Below, piece by piece: positions 1 to 10,001 of a stretch of 57,678 bases of DNA. The notes beneath the pieces were generated by a model. That model worked only from the letters and a program-made list of their open reading frames with translations. It was not told the origin of the DNA and did not search any database. Position numbers and translations under genes: made by a program. Position 1 is the first letter of the stretch, and each line of letters begins with the position of its first letter. The DNA comes from JADJOY01 sp016713535 [NCBI: Deltaproteobacteria bacterium]. GTDB taxonomy: Bacteria; JADJOY01. Where the stretch lies: contig JADJOY010000011.1 of NCBI GenBank assembly GCA_016713535.1, positions 1-57,678 of the forward strand, read 5' to 3'.

Positions 1-1075
1 TCGCACAGGGCTTCGGCGTGTTCGCGATCAACCCCAAGCAGGTCGATCGTTTCCGCGACCGCCTGAGCGTCGGCGGTGCGAAGGACGACCGACGGGACGG
101 GTATGTGATCGGCGATGCGTTGCGGACCGATCGACGCCGCTTTCGGCAACTAGTGGCAGAAGACCCGCTGGTCACCGAGCTTCGCGAGGCGTCGCGTCTG
201 CACGACGAGCTCACTGAACAGCTCGTGCGGATGAGCAACCAGCTTCGTGACGAGCTCAACGGCTACTACCCGCAGGCGCTGGTGCATTGCCCGGCGGCGA
301 ATGAGCCGTGGCTTTGGGCATTGCTGGAGCGCGTACCGACGCCGCAGGCCGGTCGGCGCTTTGCGTTGGCCCGGCTGGAGGGGGTGTTGAAGGACCATCG
401 GATCCGGCGCGTGACGTGCGAGGAGCTCGCGGCTGCGTTGCGTGCGCCTGGGCTCGGTGTGAGTGCTGGGACGGTGCGTGCGGGTGAGCTGCACGTGCGG
501 GTATTGGTTGCGCAGCTGAAGATGGCTCACCGGCTGCGGCGCGAGGTCGATGAACGGGTGACGGCGATCCTCGAGGAGATGACCGAGGACGACTCGACCG
601 AGCCGCCCGACGGATCAGCGCCAGGATCTCCGCGCCGGCCGAGCGATCTGGCGGTGATCCGGTCCCTGCCCGGCGCAGGGGACAAGGTGGTGAGCTGCGT
701 AGTGGGCGAGGCGTATGAGCTGCTGCGTCGGCGGGACGAGGAGCAGCTACGGCTGCTCTCGGGGGCGGCACCCGTGACCCGCCAGAGCGGCAAACGCCGG
801 ATCGTGGTGATGAGACGGGCGTGCAGTGAACGGCTGCGTACCGCGATGCACTACTGGGCAGGGGTGTACGCCCAGCACGATCCAAAGGGTCAGGCGCTCT
901 ACCGAGCGGTGAAGGCCCGCGGGAAGACCCACGGACACGCCTGTCGCATCGTCGCCGACCGCCTCTTCACGGTGCTCTTCGCCATGCTCCGCACTGGCAC
1001 GCTGTACGACCCGACACGGAGGGAGGCGGTCATCGCCCTCACTTAACTCGCCGTTGACACGAGGTGGGAAGTCCT
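1..1075 (+). mobile_element. IS110-family insertion sequence, right part
   Basis: Covers the transposase and about 30 bases after its stop, where a TTGACACGAGGTGGGAAGTC stretch resembles right ends of IS110 elements. The precise end is inferred, since IS110 elements lack long terminal inverted repeats and I cannot compare with an empty site. The left end, where the bridge RNA lies in IS110-group elements, is outside the window. A REP palindrome begins at 1094, which fits the known preference of several IS110 relatives for REP targets. Confidence 0.55.
3..1046 (+). CDS. IS110-family transposase, 5' end outside the window
   Basis: DEDD/serine recombinase-type transposase that moves IS110 elements through a circular intermediate guided by a bridge RNA (family knowledge). 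The frame is open to the window edge, so the first RuvC-like acidic residues are missing. What remains begins with the typical FAINPKQVDRFRDR and GGAKDDRRD block that ends the DEDD domain, followed by a helical linker. The C-terminal Transposase_20 domain has the GAGDKVV start and the GAAPVTRQSGK segment, whose serine is the expected second catalytic residue, then the conserved RRACSERLR helix. The GTG at 18 is only an internal codon of the longer frame. The 3' end is intact. Family assignment is confident; activity cannot be judged without the upstream part. Confidence 0.93.
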   Translation, partial: AQGFGVFAINPKQVDRFRDRLSVGGAKDDRRDGYVIGDALRTDRRRFRQLVAEDPLVTELREASRLHDELTEQLVRMSNQLRDELNGYYPQALVHCPAANEPWLWALLERVPTPQAGRRFALARLEGVLKDHRIRRVTCEELAAALRAPGLGVSAGTVRAGELHVRVLVAQLKMAHRLRREVDERVTAILEEMTEDDSTEPPDGSAPGSPRRPSDLAVIRSLPGAGDKVVSCVVGEAYELLRRRDEEQLRLLSGAAPVTRQSGKRRIVVMRRACSERLRTAMHYWAGVYAQHDPKGQALYRAVKARGKTHGHACRIVADRLFTVLFAMLRTGTLYDPTRREAVIALT

Positions 1076-1093
1076 ACACTCCCGGGGCCGCCG

Positions 1094-1125
1094 GGAGGGG
1101 CACGCGTCGCGTGCCCGGCGATACG
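1094..1125 (+). repeat. REP-like hairpin, GGAG head, CGGCGATACG tail
   Basis: A GGAG tetranucleotide is followed by a perfect 9-bp inverted repeat (GGGCACGCG / CGCGTGCCC around one T), then CGGCGATACG. The same unit recurs at 41.7-42.4 kb and 52.5 kb. Confidence 0.85.
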
Positions 1126-1218
1126 AGGGCGGCGCCTGCGTCGCCGACGAACGCGTGGATCGCTGGATCCGGCCCGCGGCCAACCGGGATCGACGCGCCT
1201 GCCGACGCGACGCCCTCG

Positions 1219-1250
1219 CGTATCGCCGGTCGCGCAACGCGCGACCCTCC
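1219..1250 (-). repeat. REP-like hairpin, same flanks, different stem
   Basis: Read on the minus strand this has the same GGAG head and CGGCGATACG tail as the unit at 1094, but the stem is GTCGCGC / GCGCGAC around a 3-base loop. Both arms differ from the first unit and still pair. Confidence 0.8.
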
Positions 1251-1280
1251 AACCGGTCTCGTTCGATCAGCCCCACCCCG

Positions 1281-1329
1281 GGAGGGGCACGCGTCGCGTG
1301 GCTGTGTAGGGGCGAGCGTGAGCTCGCCC
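1281..1329 (+). repeat. Truncated GGAG unit joined to a GTAG-headed hairpin
   Basis: A GGAG-headed copy (1281-1300) loses the last bases of its right arm and runs into a second hairpin with a GTAG head at 1306 and perfect 8-bp arms GGGCGAGC / GCTCGCCC around GTGA. The rest of the gap up to 1390 shows no gene. Confidence 0.7.
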
Positions 1330-1390
1330 GCAGCGTCACATCGGCACCGCGCTCGCTCGGCGGTTCCACGCCCCCCCTACGGGCCGGCGC

Positions 1391-4314
1391 TCAGCGCGGA
1401 CGCACGATCGCGGCGCTGTTGGCCGGTAGCTCGAGGGTGGCGCTCGCGATCGGCTGCCACGTGATCGATCCGGGGCTCGGGTAGGTGCCGCCGCCGCTCA
1501 GCACCATCTGCTCCCACGCTCCGCGCCCAGGTCGTAGGACTTCGCGGTGAGGTTGGGGTTCGCCACGATCTTCCCCCCCGAGTAGAGCCCTTCGGTGAGG
1601 CCGTCGAGGCGTGCCACCGGTAGCCCGAGCGACGTGCCGAGGTCGAGCTGGTCCTCGGGGTACTGCTGGAGGTCGGCCTGCACGTTGGTGCCGGCGATGC
1701 GGTGGTAGGAGTGCTGCGAGTTCACCAGCAGGTACGACGCGAGCGACCACATCCGCCGCTGCAGGTCGCCCACCTGCATGTAGTCCATGGCGATGGTGAG
1801 CTTCCCCTGCGCCACGACGTAGGCGAAGTCGCCGAGCTGCTGGAGCCAGCGCCCGGCGTCCATGAACTTGGTCGAGGCCTTCATGCTGAAGGCCTCGAAG
1901 CTCATGCCGTCGGTGTAAGGCAGGTACTCGAGCCCGCGCAGCCCGGCGGGCTGCCCACCGGTGTAGGAGTTGATGAGGAACTTGACGCCGGGCAACGCGG
2001 CGCGCATCCCGGCGAGGACGGCACCGACGTCGGCGTAGTAGCTGGCGTCGGTGTAGTCGGCCGGGAACTCGTTGATGAGGCTCGGGTCGATGATGCCGAC
2101 GTTGTCGAAGTAGATGCCGTCGTAGCCGATGGCCAGGTACTCGTTCAGGGTCTCGACGAGGATCGCGACCCAGGCGGCCTGCTTCTCGGGCGTGGTGATG
2201 TCGAGCCAGTACCAGCCGAACTGGGTCTGGGTGACGGGCTGGCCGCTCGGCCCGGGCCACAGCAGGTCGGCGGCGAGGACCTCGTCCCAGTGGGGATCGG
2301 TGGGTGCCGCGCCGGCGATCTTGGAGTAGCGATAGACGTTGTGGCTTGCCGGGTTGGCGGCGTGGATCTGGGCGACCTTGGAGGCCCCCGGAGCTGGTGA
2401 TCTGGAGGTCGGCGACGTTGGCGACGTAGTCGATCTGGTCGGGTGTGCTCGAGAACGCCCCCGCGAACACCGACCGCAGCCCGGCGGCCTCGCTCGGCGG
2501 CGGGACCGGCCGAGGTGGACCCTGGACCGTGGCGCGGATGATCGCGGCGCTGTTGGGCGCGATCGGGAGCTTCGCCCCGGCGATCGGCTGCCACGTGAGC
2601 GAACCCGGGCTCGGGTAGGTGCCGCCGCCCGTGAGCACGAGCTCTTCCCACGCGCCGCCGTTCAGGTCGTAGTCGACCGTGCTCGCGTGCGGGTTCGCGA
2701 GCACCTTGCCGCCGCTGTAGCTGCGCTCCGCCACCCCGCCCACGTGGACCACCGCTTCGCCCAGCGCGGTGCCGAGGTCGAGCTGGTCCTCGGGGTACTG
2801 CTGGAGGTCGGCCTGCACGTTGGTGCCGGCGATGCGGTGGTAGGAGTGCTGCGAGTTCACCAGCAGGTACGACGCGAGCGACCACATCCGCCGCTGCAGG
2901 TCGCCCACCTGCATGTAGTCCATGGCGATGGTGAGCTTCCCCTGCGCCACGACGTAGGCGAAGTCACCGAGCTGCTGGAGCCAGCGCCCGGCGTCCATGA
3001 ACTTGGTCGACGCCTTCATGCTGAAGGCCTCGAAGCTCATGCCGTCGGTGTAAGGCAGGTACTCGAGCCCGCGCAGCCCGGCGGGCTGCCCACCGGGTGT
3101 AGGAGTTGATGAGGAACTTGACGCCGGGCAACGCGGCGCGCATCCCGGCGAGGACGGCACCGACGTCGGCGTAGTAGCCGGCGTCGGTGTAGTCGGCGGG
3201 GAACTCGTTGATGAGGCTCGGGTCGATGATGCCGACGTTGTCGAAGTAGATGCCGTCGTAGCCGATGGCCAGGTACTCGTTCAGGGTCTCGACGAGGATC
3301 GCGACCCAGGCGGCCTGTTTCTCGGGCGTGGTGATGTCGAGCCAGTACCAGCCGAACTGGGTCTGGGTGACGGGCTGGCCGCTCGGCCCGGGCCACAGCA
3401 GGTCGGCGGCGAGGACCTCGTCCCAGTGGGGATCGGTGGGTGCCGCGCCGGCGATCTTGGAGTAGCGATAGACGTTGTGGCTCGCCGGGTTGGCGGCGTG
3501 GATCTGGGCGACCTTGGAGGCCCCCGAGCTGGTGATCTGGAGGTCGGCGACGTTGGCGACGTAGTCGATCTGGTCGGGTGTGCTCGAGAACGCCCCCGCG
3601 AACACCGAGCGCAGCCCGGACGTGGGTTCGTCCGCCGCGCCGGCGCCCGAGCCGGGTCCGCTGCCGGAGGCGAGCGGTAGGTCCATCACCAGGAGGTCGA
3701 GGTCACTCGAGTCCGCGGCGCTGGTGGTGCTGTAGCGGACCTGGAGCTGGCCAGCGCCGCTCACCAGCCGGCTCGCGTCCCCGGCGATCGGAAACGAGAG
3801 CGGCGTCCACACCCGCGCCGTTGCCCCTTCGTTCCCTCCCACGGCGATCCAGCGCCGCGCCACCCAGTCGCGCACCTCGAACGTCCACCGCTGGGTGCTC
3901 GCCGGCTGTCCGTGGAAGCTGGTGCGGAGGGTCGCGCCGGCGCCGCGCTGCACCCTGGCGTTGGCGGGCATCCGGAACGTGAAGACGCCCTGGTAACCGC
4001 GCTTGGCGGGTGTAGCGCTGCGCACGGGTGAGGTCGGTCGACGAGCCGGCCAGATCCTGGCTCGCCAGGACCGCGATCGGCTGCGCGCCGCTGGTGCCGC
4101 GCAGCGTGGCGAGCGCGGCCGGTGCGAGCGTGGACGACGCCCCGTTCGCGGCGCTCGCGCCGGTGGCGAAGAAGACCGAGAGCGCGACCGCGAGCCGGCG
4201 GGCGACGCGGGCGCCGGACCCGACCGCACCGGCGATCCGTTGCCACGCGCTCACGCCGCGGGTGGTGAGGGGCAACTTCTCGACTCCGTCCGTGGCTCGT
4301 CGCATCCAGGGCAC
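1391..4314 (-). CDS. Exported tandem-domain TIM-barrel protein, putative glycoside hydrolase (GHL15/TM1410-like), with frameshifts
   Basis: Begins with a signal peptide (RLAVALSVFFATGASA), then a beta-rich N-terminal domain (TFRMPANARVQRGAG... through LLVMDLPL), then two copies of a catalytic-like barrel of about 375 residues each. Both copies run from GLRSVFAGAFSSTPDQIDYV through GYDGIYFDNVGIIDP and EYLPYTDGMSFEAFSMK to a small C-terminal beta domain (GGGTYPSPGS ... NSAAI). The FDN and DGMSFE strands resemble the barrel ends of hypothetical glycosyl hydrolase families; the substrate is unknown. Reading needs single-base shifts near 4010, 3096, 2390 and 1521. Two of these are proven by comparing the duplicated copies (an extra G at 3095-3097 and another at about 2390). 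A lipoprotein paralogue lies at 11627. The start is the ATG at 4314 or the next at 4305. Confidence 0.72.
1634..3619 (-). repeat. Near-identical tandem duplication inside the glycosidase-like gene
   Basis: Bases about 1634-2482 repeat at about 2769-3619 with an offset of 1135-1136 bases and only scattered substitutions plus two indels. The DNA just outside (the end of each C-terminal beta domain and the linker) is clearly more diverged, so the core has been homogenised or recently duplicated. Confidence 0.88.
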
Positions 4315-4503
4315 TCCGCGGGTCGAGCCGCGGGGCGGCCCGAGGGTGGCGATGCACTAAGCGCGCCCGCCAGGCGACGCATCGCTCCGGTCCTCTCTCT
4401 CGCGCGTCCTTCGGCGCGGTTCGCGCTTTGCACCGCGAGCGCTCCGCTCGCTCACCTTCGAACCGCGATCGGACCCGCGCGGTCCGGCGCCTCGGACACG
4501 ACC

Positions 4504-4788
4504 ATGACCGACGACGAGATCACCACCCGGGTCCTCGACCTGATCTGCGATCACCTCGGCTCCGAGCCCGACGAGGTGGTCGGGCACGCGCGCTTCGCGG
4601 AGGATCTCGGCGCGGATTCGCTCGATCTCGTCGAGCTCGTCTCGGCGTTCGAAGAGTCGTTCGAGGCCACGATTCCGGACGAGGACGTGAGCTGGCTCCA
4701 GACCGTCGACGACGCGATCCGCTGCATCCGGCTCGCGCTCGCCCCGCTGTCGGAGGCCCCTGCTCCCGCCACGGCCGCCATCCGCTGA
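4504..4788 (+). CDS. Acyl carrier protein
   Basis: A 94-residue stand-alone carrier protein. The LGADSLDLVEL motif places the phosphopantetheine-bearing serine at residue 39, followed by the acidic helix II region (FEESFEATIPDED) and the TVDDAI helix typical of bacterial ACPs. It carries acyl intermediates as thioesters in the cytoplasm. It is probably not the housekeeping fatty-acid ACP, since no fab genes adjoin it. Its stop codon overlaps the next start (ATGA at 4786-4790), so it is likely translated together with the FAD oxidoreductase. The Ala/Pro-rich tail after residue 80 is an extension. No strong Shine-Dalgarno site is visible. Confidence 0.88.
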   Translation: MTDDEITTRVLDLICDHLGSEPDEVVGHARFAEDLGADSLDLVELVSAFEESFEATIPDEDVSWLQTVDDAIRCIRLALAPLSEAPAPATAAIR

Positions 4789-6351
4789 TGAAGCCGATCG
4801 GCGTCGAACCGGGCCGCCACGCGGCGCTGTTTGCGCGTCGTTTCTACAAAGGCGCTCGAGCCGAGATCGGCATTCCGAGCCGGACCGCCGTGGAGCCGAG
4901 CACGGGGCGGGTGCGCGCGACGATCGGACCCCCCGTGACGACTCCGTCCCGCCGGCCCCCGGTCGCGATCCTGGGCGCGGGGTTCGCCGGGCTCGTCGTG
5001 GCGAACGAGCTGGTACGGCGCGGGATCGACGTCGTCGTGCTCGAGGCGGGCGCGCGCGTCGCTGGCCTGGCGACCAGCCATCGCGACCGCGACGGGTTTC
5101 ACCACGACGTCGGCGCGCACTTCATCACCAACCGGCTCGCCAGCGAGATCGGCATCGGCGCCGAGTGCCGGACTCTCGCCCGCTACGGCGAGGCGGTGAT
5201 CACCGGCGGGCGAGCCTACGGCTACCCGTACGGGCTGCTGCGCGTGCCGCGCTTCCTGCGCGGCGCGCTCGCGTCGCGGCTCGGTGGCGGCGCCGACTCG
5301 CCGGAGACGGCTGCCGAGTGGTTCCGCGCCCAGTACGGGAGCGCCGCTCGCCGACGAGATCGCGCTGCCGCTCGTCGAGGCCTGGTCGGGGATGCCGGCG
5401 AGCCAGCTCTCGCGCGCCGTCGGCGACAAGCTCTCGTCGAGCATCGCGCGGACACTCGCGCTCACGCTGGTGAGCGCCGTCAGCGGACGGCCAGTGGCGC
5501 TCGGCTACTCGGTCGAGAAACCGGAGCACGCCAGGCTGTTGCTCGTCTATCCCGAGCGCGGCGTCGGCGCGCTGTGCGAGACCCTCGCGCAGCGGGTGTG
5601 GGGGAAGATCCGGCTCGGCTCGCCGGTCGAGCGGCTCTACGTCGAGGACGGCCGCGTGGCGGGAGTGCGGGTGACCGGCCTCGATCTCGCCGTGTCGGCG
5701 GTGGCGTCGACGTTGCCGGTCAACGTGCTACCGCGGCTCGCGCCAGGGGTGGCTGCGCTCGAGCGGTTCCGTGACTTCCGTTTCCGCCCGATGATCTTCG
5801 TGAGCCTCAGGCTCGTGGGGCGCGGGTTCTTGCCCGCGATCATCAACTGGACGCCGGAGCGCGAGTTTCCGTTCTTCCGCCTCGTCGAGGCGCCCGTGGC
5901 CGCGCCGTGGCTCGCCCCCGAGGGCAAGACGCTGGTGATGGCGGACCTCGGCGCCGAGGTCGGCGACGCGATGTGGAACATGGACGACGAGGCCCTCGGC
6001 GAGCTCTGCGTCGAGCGCCTCGCGGCCATCGTTCCGGACGCGCGGCGGCGCTACCTGGGCTGCACCGTGACGCGCACCCCGCTCGCGTATCCGGTGTTCC
6101 ACCTCGGCTACGAGGAGGCGCGGCTCGCCCTCGCCCACTCGACCGGGGTCGAGGGACTGTGGAGCACGGGCCGAAACGGTGGCTTCGCGCACATCCTGAT
6201 GGAGGACGTCTACTGGCGCGCCTGCGCCGTCGCCGCGCAGATCGCGCGCGCGCTCGGCGGCGGGAGCGCGGCGAGCGCGCGGCGCCTGACCGCCCCGGGT
6301 GAGCCGGCGCCTCGCCTGCGACGCCCGGGCGAGGAGCGTCAGCGCACGTAA
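4788..6351 (+). CDS. FAD-dependent amine-oxidase/protoporphyrinogen-oxidase-like oxidoreductase, frameshifted
   Basis: Flavoenzyme of the NAD(P)-binding Rossmann/amino-oxidase superfamily. The dinucleotide-binding motif VAILGAGFAGLVVANEL is followed by VVVLEAGARVAG and then GFHHDVGAHFITN, where such enzymes bind the flavin. The C-terminal part (LWSTGRNGGFAHILMEDV) matches the second FAD contact. The two halves lie in different frames that join around 5337-5342 at a GGG run (FRAQYG then APLADEIALPLVEAW), so one base is miscalled or mutated. The start at 4788 is coupled to the ACP stop; a GTG at 4935, close to the Rossmann motif, is an alternative that would remove a disordered leader. Coupling to an ACP suggests an acyl-thioester or polyketide-like substrate, which is inference. 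It overlaps the convergent gene by 13 bases. Confidence 0.75.
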
Positions 6352-8317
6352 CCCAGCGACTGCATGACCTCGTGTGCGACGGGGTCGACGGGGATCCGCG
6401 CGGACACCGCCACCGGCTCTGGCGCGCGCCTCGAAGCGTGAGCGTCGAGGAGTCCGCTCAGCCCCTCGACCACCTCGGGGCGCTCACGCGCCAGGTCGCG
6501 GGTCTCGCCCGGGTCGACCTCGATCTGGAAGAGCTGGCGCGAGCCGTCCGAGCCGCGGATCAGCTTGTAGCCGTCGAGCCGGACCGACTCGAGGTGCTCG
6601 GGAAAGCGCGTGTAGGCGGCCGCCACGAACTCGGAGTCGAGGGCGCGCCGCACCTCGAAGAGCGGCACGCGCGAGGTCTCCGCGAAGAGCGCGGCGCGCC
6701 GCGGCTCGCGCAAGAGCGAGCGCGCCGTGGCGCCGGGCTCGACCACGTCGAGGATCGTGTCCGCGAGGTCGAGGGTCGAGACGGGCTGCGCCACCCGGGT
6801 GCCGGGCGCCACCCGCGCCGGGTAGCGCACCAGCAGCGGCACGTGCAGCAGGCTGTCGTAGATGCAGTACTGGTGCTCGAGGAAGCCGTGATCACCGAAG
6901 TTCTCGCCGTGATCGGCGGTGACGACCAGCAGCGTGCGGTCGAGGTGTCCGGACCGCCGCAGCCACTCGACGAGCCTGCCGACGGCGCCGTCGAGGTGGT
7001 GGAGGTCGCCGTCGTAGAAGTGCTCGAGCAGCGCGAGCTGGCGCGCGTCGAGCTCCTTGCCGTCGATGAAGAAGCGGTCGGGTAGGCGCCCCATCTCGTC
7101 GAGCTCGGCGAGGTCGTCGGCGTCGTAGCTGGCGCCCGGCCACTCGGCGCGCGGGTAGTTGGGCAGGTGCGCCGCCATCAGGTTCACGAACGCGAACACC
7201 GGCTGCCCGCGTCCGCGATGCGCCGCCAGCCACCCGGTGAGCGTCTCGAGCGAGGCCTCGGTGTGGCCGTCGGTCTCGTGGCGTCCCTCGAGCTTGCGCG
7301 CCACCTGCTCGGCGAGGCGCGTGGTCACAGTCCGCCGTCCATAGCCGTACATCTCGAAGAACGCATCGAAGCCGCGTGCGAAGCCGGTGCTCGCGCCGAT
7401 GAACGGGTTCTCGGACACCGCCACGGTCGCGTAGCCGAGCGCGTGGAGGCGGGTGGCGATGGTCGCGAAGCGATCGTCGAGCCGGCGGTGCTCCCAGGTG
7501 GCGCCGTGGGTCGCGACGTCGAGCCCGGTGAAGAGCGACGCGTGCGAGGGCAAGGTCCACGGCGCCGCGGCGTACGCGCGCTCGAAGAGCGCCCCCTCCG
7601 CCGCGAGCCGGTCGAGCCTCGGGGTGGTGGGGAGGGCGTAGCCGTAGCTGCCGAGGTGATCCGCACGGGTGGTGTCGAGCACCACCAGGAGGACGTCGGG
7701 CCGCTCCCGGGCGACGGCGGTGCCCGGCGGGGGCTCGAGCGCGCCGTGGATCACTCGCCACGCGACCGGCGCGATGGCGGCGGCAGCGGCGAGGGTCACC
7801 AGCGCCCCCGAGCTCAGCGCTGGCGCGAGCCGCCGACGCGCGATCCCGCGCGCCGCGACGTTGCTGGCCACCGCTGCACACAGCGCCACCACCAGCGCGC
7901 GCGCCACCACCTCGTCGACGGCCGCGCGCGCCGCGATCGCGAGCACCACGGCCGCCGCCGCGACCAGCCACGGGGTCAGCCAGCGCGGGTCGCGATCGAT
8001 CCTCTGGCGGGCCCGAGCGCCGCCTTCAGCCGCAGCGCGAGCGCGACGCCGAGGCCGACCGCCGCGCCAGCGCAGGCGTCGATGGCGACGAGCTGTGCCA
8101 GCGACGACAGGTCGAGCGGCTCGACCGGCACCAGCACCAGCTCGTAGAGCCGCAGGCGCTGCCCGCCGAGCGGCGCGGCCAGCTCCGCCGCGACTCCGAA
8201 CAGCACGCCGAGCCACGCCCCCCATGTGGCCTCGGCGAGGAGGGGGCGTGGCTCGCCGTGCGTGGTCTCGCGCGCGGCGCTCGCCTCGTGCCGAGCCGTC
8301 CACCGAGCTCGCGCCAC
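6339..8317 (-). CDS. Membrane-anchored sulfatase-fold (alkaline phosphatase superfamily) protein, frameshifted
   Basis: The N-terminal part carries about four hydrophobic helices (for example WGAWLGVLFGVAAELAA and WLVAAAAVVLAIAARAAV), then a periplasmic sulfatase-clan domain. Metal-binding signatures are LLVVLDTTRADHLGSYG near its start and VVTADHGENFGDHG later. The nucleophile segment reads WTLPSHASLFTG: the position that holds Cys or Ser in formylglycine sulfatases is Thr, as in phosphoglycerol transferases, so a phospho- rather than sulfo-transfer role is possible. The helical N-terminus and the catalytic part are in different frames that meet at about 8008-8013 in a GGGCCC stretch. It starts 9 bases after the stop of the upstream exported gene, so the two form an operon. 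Confidence 0.78.
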
Positions 8318-8326
8318 CGCCGCACC

Positions 8327-9577
8327 TCAGTTCACGCCGAGGTGCAGCTCGTTCGGCGAGTCATGCGTCCAGTAGACGAGGTCCAGGTTCCACGGCTCGG
8401 CGTGGAAGAACTGGGACCAGCGCGTCGAGATCGAGGAGTCGTAGTGGCCCGCGACGTAGAGCGTCCAGGACTCGTCCCACGCGCCGCCGCGCGGCCGGTG
8501 GATCGAGAAGATGTCGACCCCCTCGCCGGCTGGATCGCTCGGCGGCGGCGGGCCGTGGGCGTAGATCTTCACGCCGCCGGCGCCGTCCGGACCGATGCCG
8601 GGGTCGTGGGTGGCCATCGGCGAGGGCTGGCGGTCACCCTTCCAGCCGAGGCCGTCGTGGTAGTAGTAGCGCGCGATGTAGTCGAAGTTCACGAACGTGA
8701 TGTGGGCGACGCCATCGCCGGTGACGATCATCGCCGGGCCGTCGTCGAGGCCGCCGAGCGAGTGCTCCTCGATGCGCGCCGACGGCAGCCAGTTGCCGGC
8801 CGCGGTGCGCATGCGGGTGCGGATCCAGCCGTCGCGCTCGTAGTGGAACGAGCTCGTCTCCCACGCCAGGAAGAGGTCGCCGTTGGGACGGAACGCGATC
8901 GTCGGGTGCCAGGCGCCGCAGTCGGCCGTCGCCGGCTCGCAGTCGACGACGTCCGCGACGTCGATCGGATTCTCCCAGCCGCCCTGCAGGCGGCGCGCGA
9001 AGCGGGTCCTGAGCGCCAGCGGCGAGCCCTGCGCGGGCCGGTAGCTCCACGCGGCGTACGGGGTCGCGTTCGCGTCGAGCGCGAGCGCCACGCCCTGGTC
9101 GCCCTGGGAGAAGTCCGTCCAGTTGGTGCTGTCGACCGCCTCGATGCTGCCCCACGAGTCGGTGGCGGTGTCGAAGATGCCGTAGCGCACGAAGCCATCG
9201 CGCTGCGTCCACAGCGCGTGGATGCGGTCCTGACCGTCGATCGCGATCGCGACCGCGCCGATCTGCACGCCGACGTCGGCGGAATTCCCGACCGCCGTGA
9301 ACGCCGTCGGAGTGCCGATCTGGTCCGCCTTGTGGACCAGGATCGTGTTGGTCGAGCCGCACGTCGGGAAGAACTTGCAGGTCGCCGTCACCGTGTAGAG
9401 CAAGCCGGCGCTGGTGCGGACCACCTGGTGCGGACCGACGTCCGAGAAGCCCGGGCCGACGGTGATGTCGTGGTTCGTGGGAGCGATCAGATGACAGTCG
9501 GCGCCGATGCCGAGCGCCGCGAGCACCGTCATCACGACGGCGGTGCGAGCCGCCCGGAGCCACGTTTCACGCGCCAT
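8327..9577 (-). CDS. Exported protein with sialidase-like beta-propeller character
   Basis: A 416-residue secreted protein of unknown function. A signal peptide (AAVVMTVLAALGIGADC region) is followed by repeated beta blades with GDLFLAWE, DRIHALWTQRDG, TPYAAWSY and GVAHITFVNFDY, each a strand with a small-Trp or Asp-box-like turn as seen in sialidase-type propellers. No catalytic residues can be assigned. The start is well supported: AGGAGG lies 7 bases before the ATG at 9577. It is the first gene of a two-gene unit with the sulfatase-fold protein. The same repeat style occurs in the lipoprotein at 14878-16617. Confidence 0.72.
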   Translation of the reverse strand: MARETWLRAARTAVVMTVLAALGIGADCHLIAPTNHDITVGPGFSDVGPHQVVRTSAGLLYTVTATCKFFPTCGSTNTILVHKADQIGTPTAFTAVGNSADVGVQIGAVAIAIDGQDRIHALWTQRDGFVRYGIFDTATDSWGSIEAVDSTNWTDFSQGDQGVALALDANATPYAAWSYRPAQGSPLALRTRFARRLQGGWENPIDVADVVDCEPATADCGAWHPTIAFRPNGDLFLAWETSSFHYERDGWIRTRMRTAAGNWLPSARIEEHSLGGLDDGPAMIVTGDGVAHITFVNFDYIARYYYHDGLGWKGDRQPSPMATHDPGIGPDGAGGVKIYAHGPPPPSDPAGEGVDIFSIHRPRGGAWDESWTLYVAGHYDSSISTRWSQFFHAEPWNLDLVYWTHDSPNELHLGVN

Positions 9578-10001
9578 ACGACCTCCTGGGAGCAGGCGTG
9601 CGCGAGTGGCGCGCGCCCTGGATGGGTGATGCGCTCCGGTCCCCGTGGGCCATCGCGCCGAGCTGCAACGTCGAGCTGACCGTTTGAAGAAAGTTCACGT
9701 CGCGGCGTCGGGCGGATCTCGGATTTGGCGAGGCGTGATGGTTCACGTTCGGGATCCGCGCAGGAGCAGCGACACGCCGTAGCAACGTCGGGGCCACCGG
9801 AAAAAGCGCAGCCACGACGCTCCTCGCCGCGGTTGACCGGCCATCCATCCGCGTGCGCCGGCCCGCGGTCAGTCCGAATACGTCGTTCTCGTCGGGACCT
9901 GCCGCGAGCGCTTCGGCCACACGCGGCGCGCGGCGCCGCGTTTGCTACCCGTGGCGCAACGCAACCCCGTCACGACGCACGACTGCGTCGCGGAGGACTT
10001 C
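9578..10001. other. Divergent intergenic region
   Basis: 424 bases between two outward-facing genes, so it must hold promoters for both. I see no convincing gene, no clear promoter and only a short palindrome (CGTGATGGTTCACG, about 9734-9747). The open frames across it have no recognisable protein character. Confidence 0.5.
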
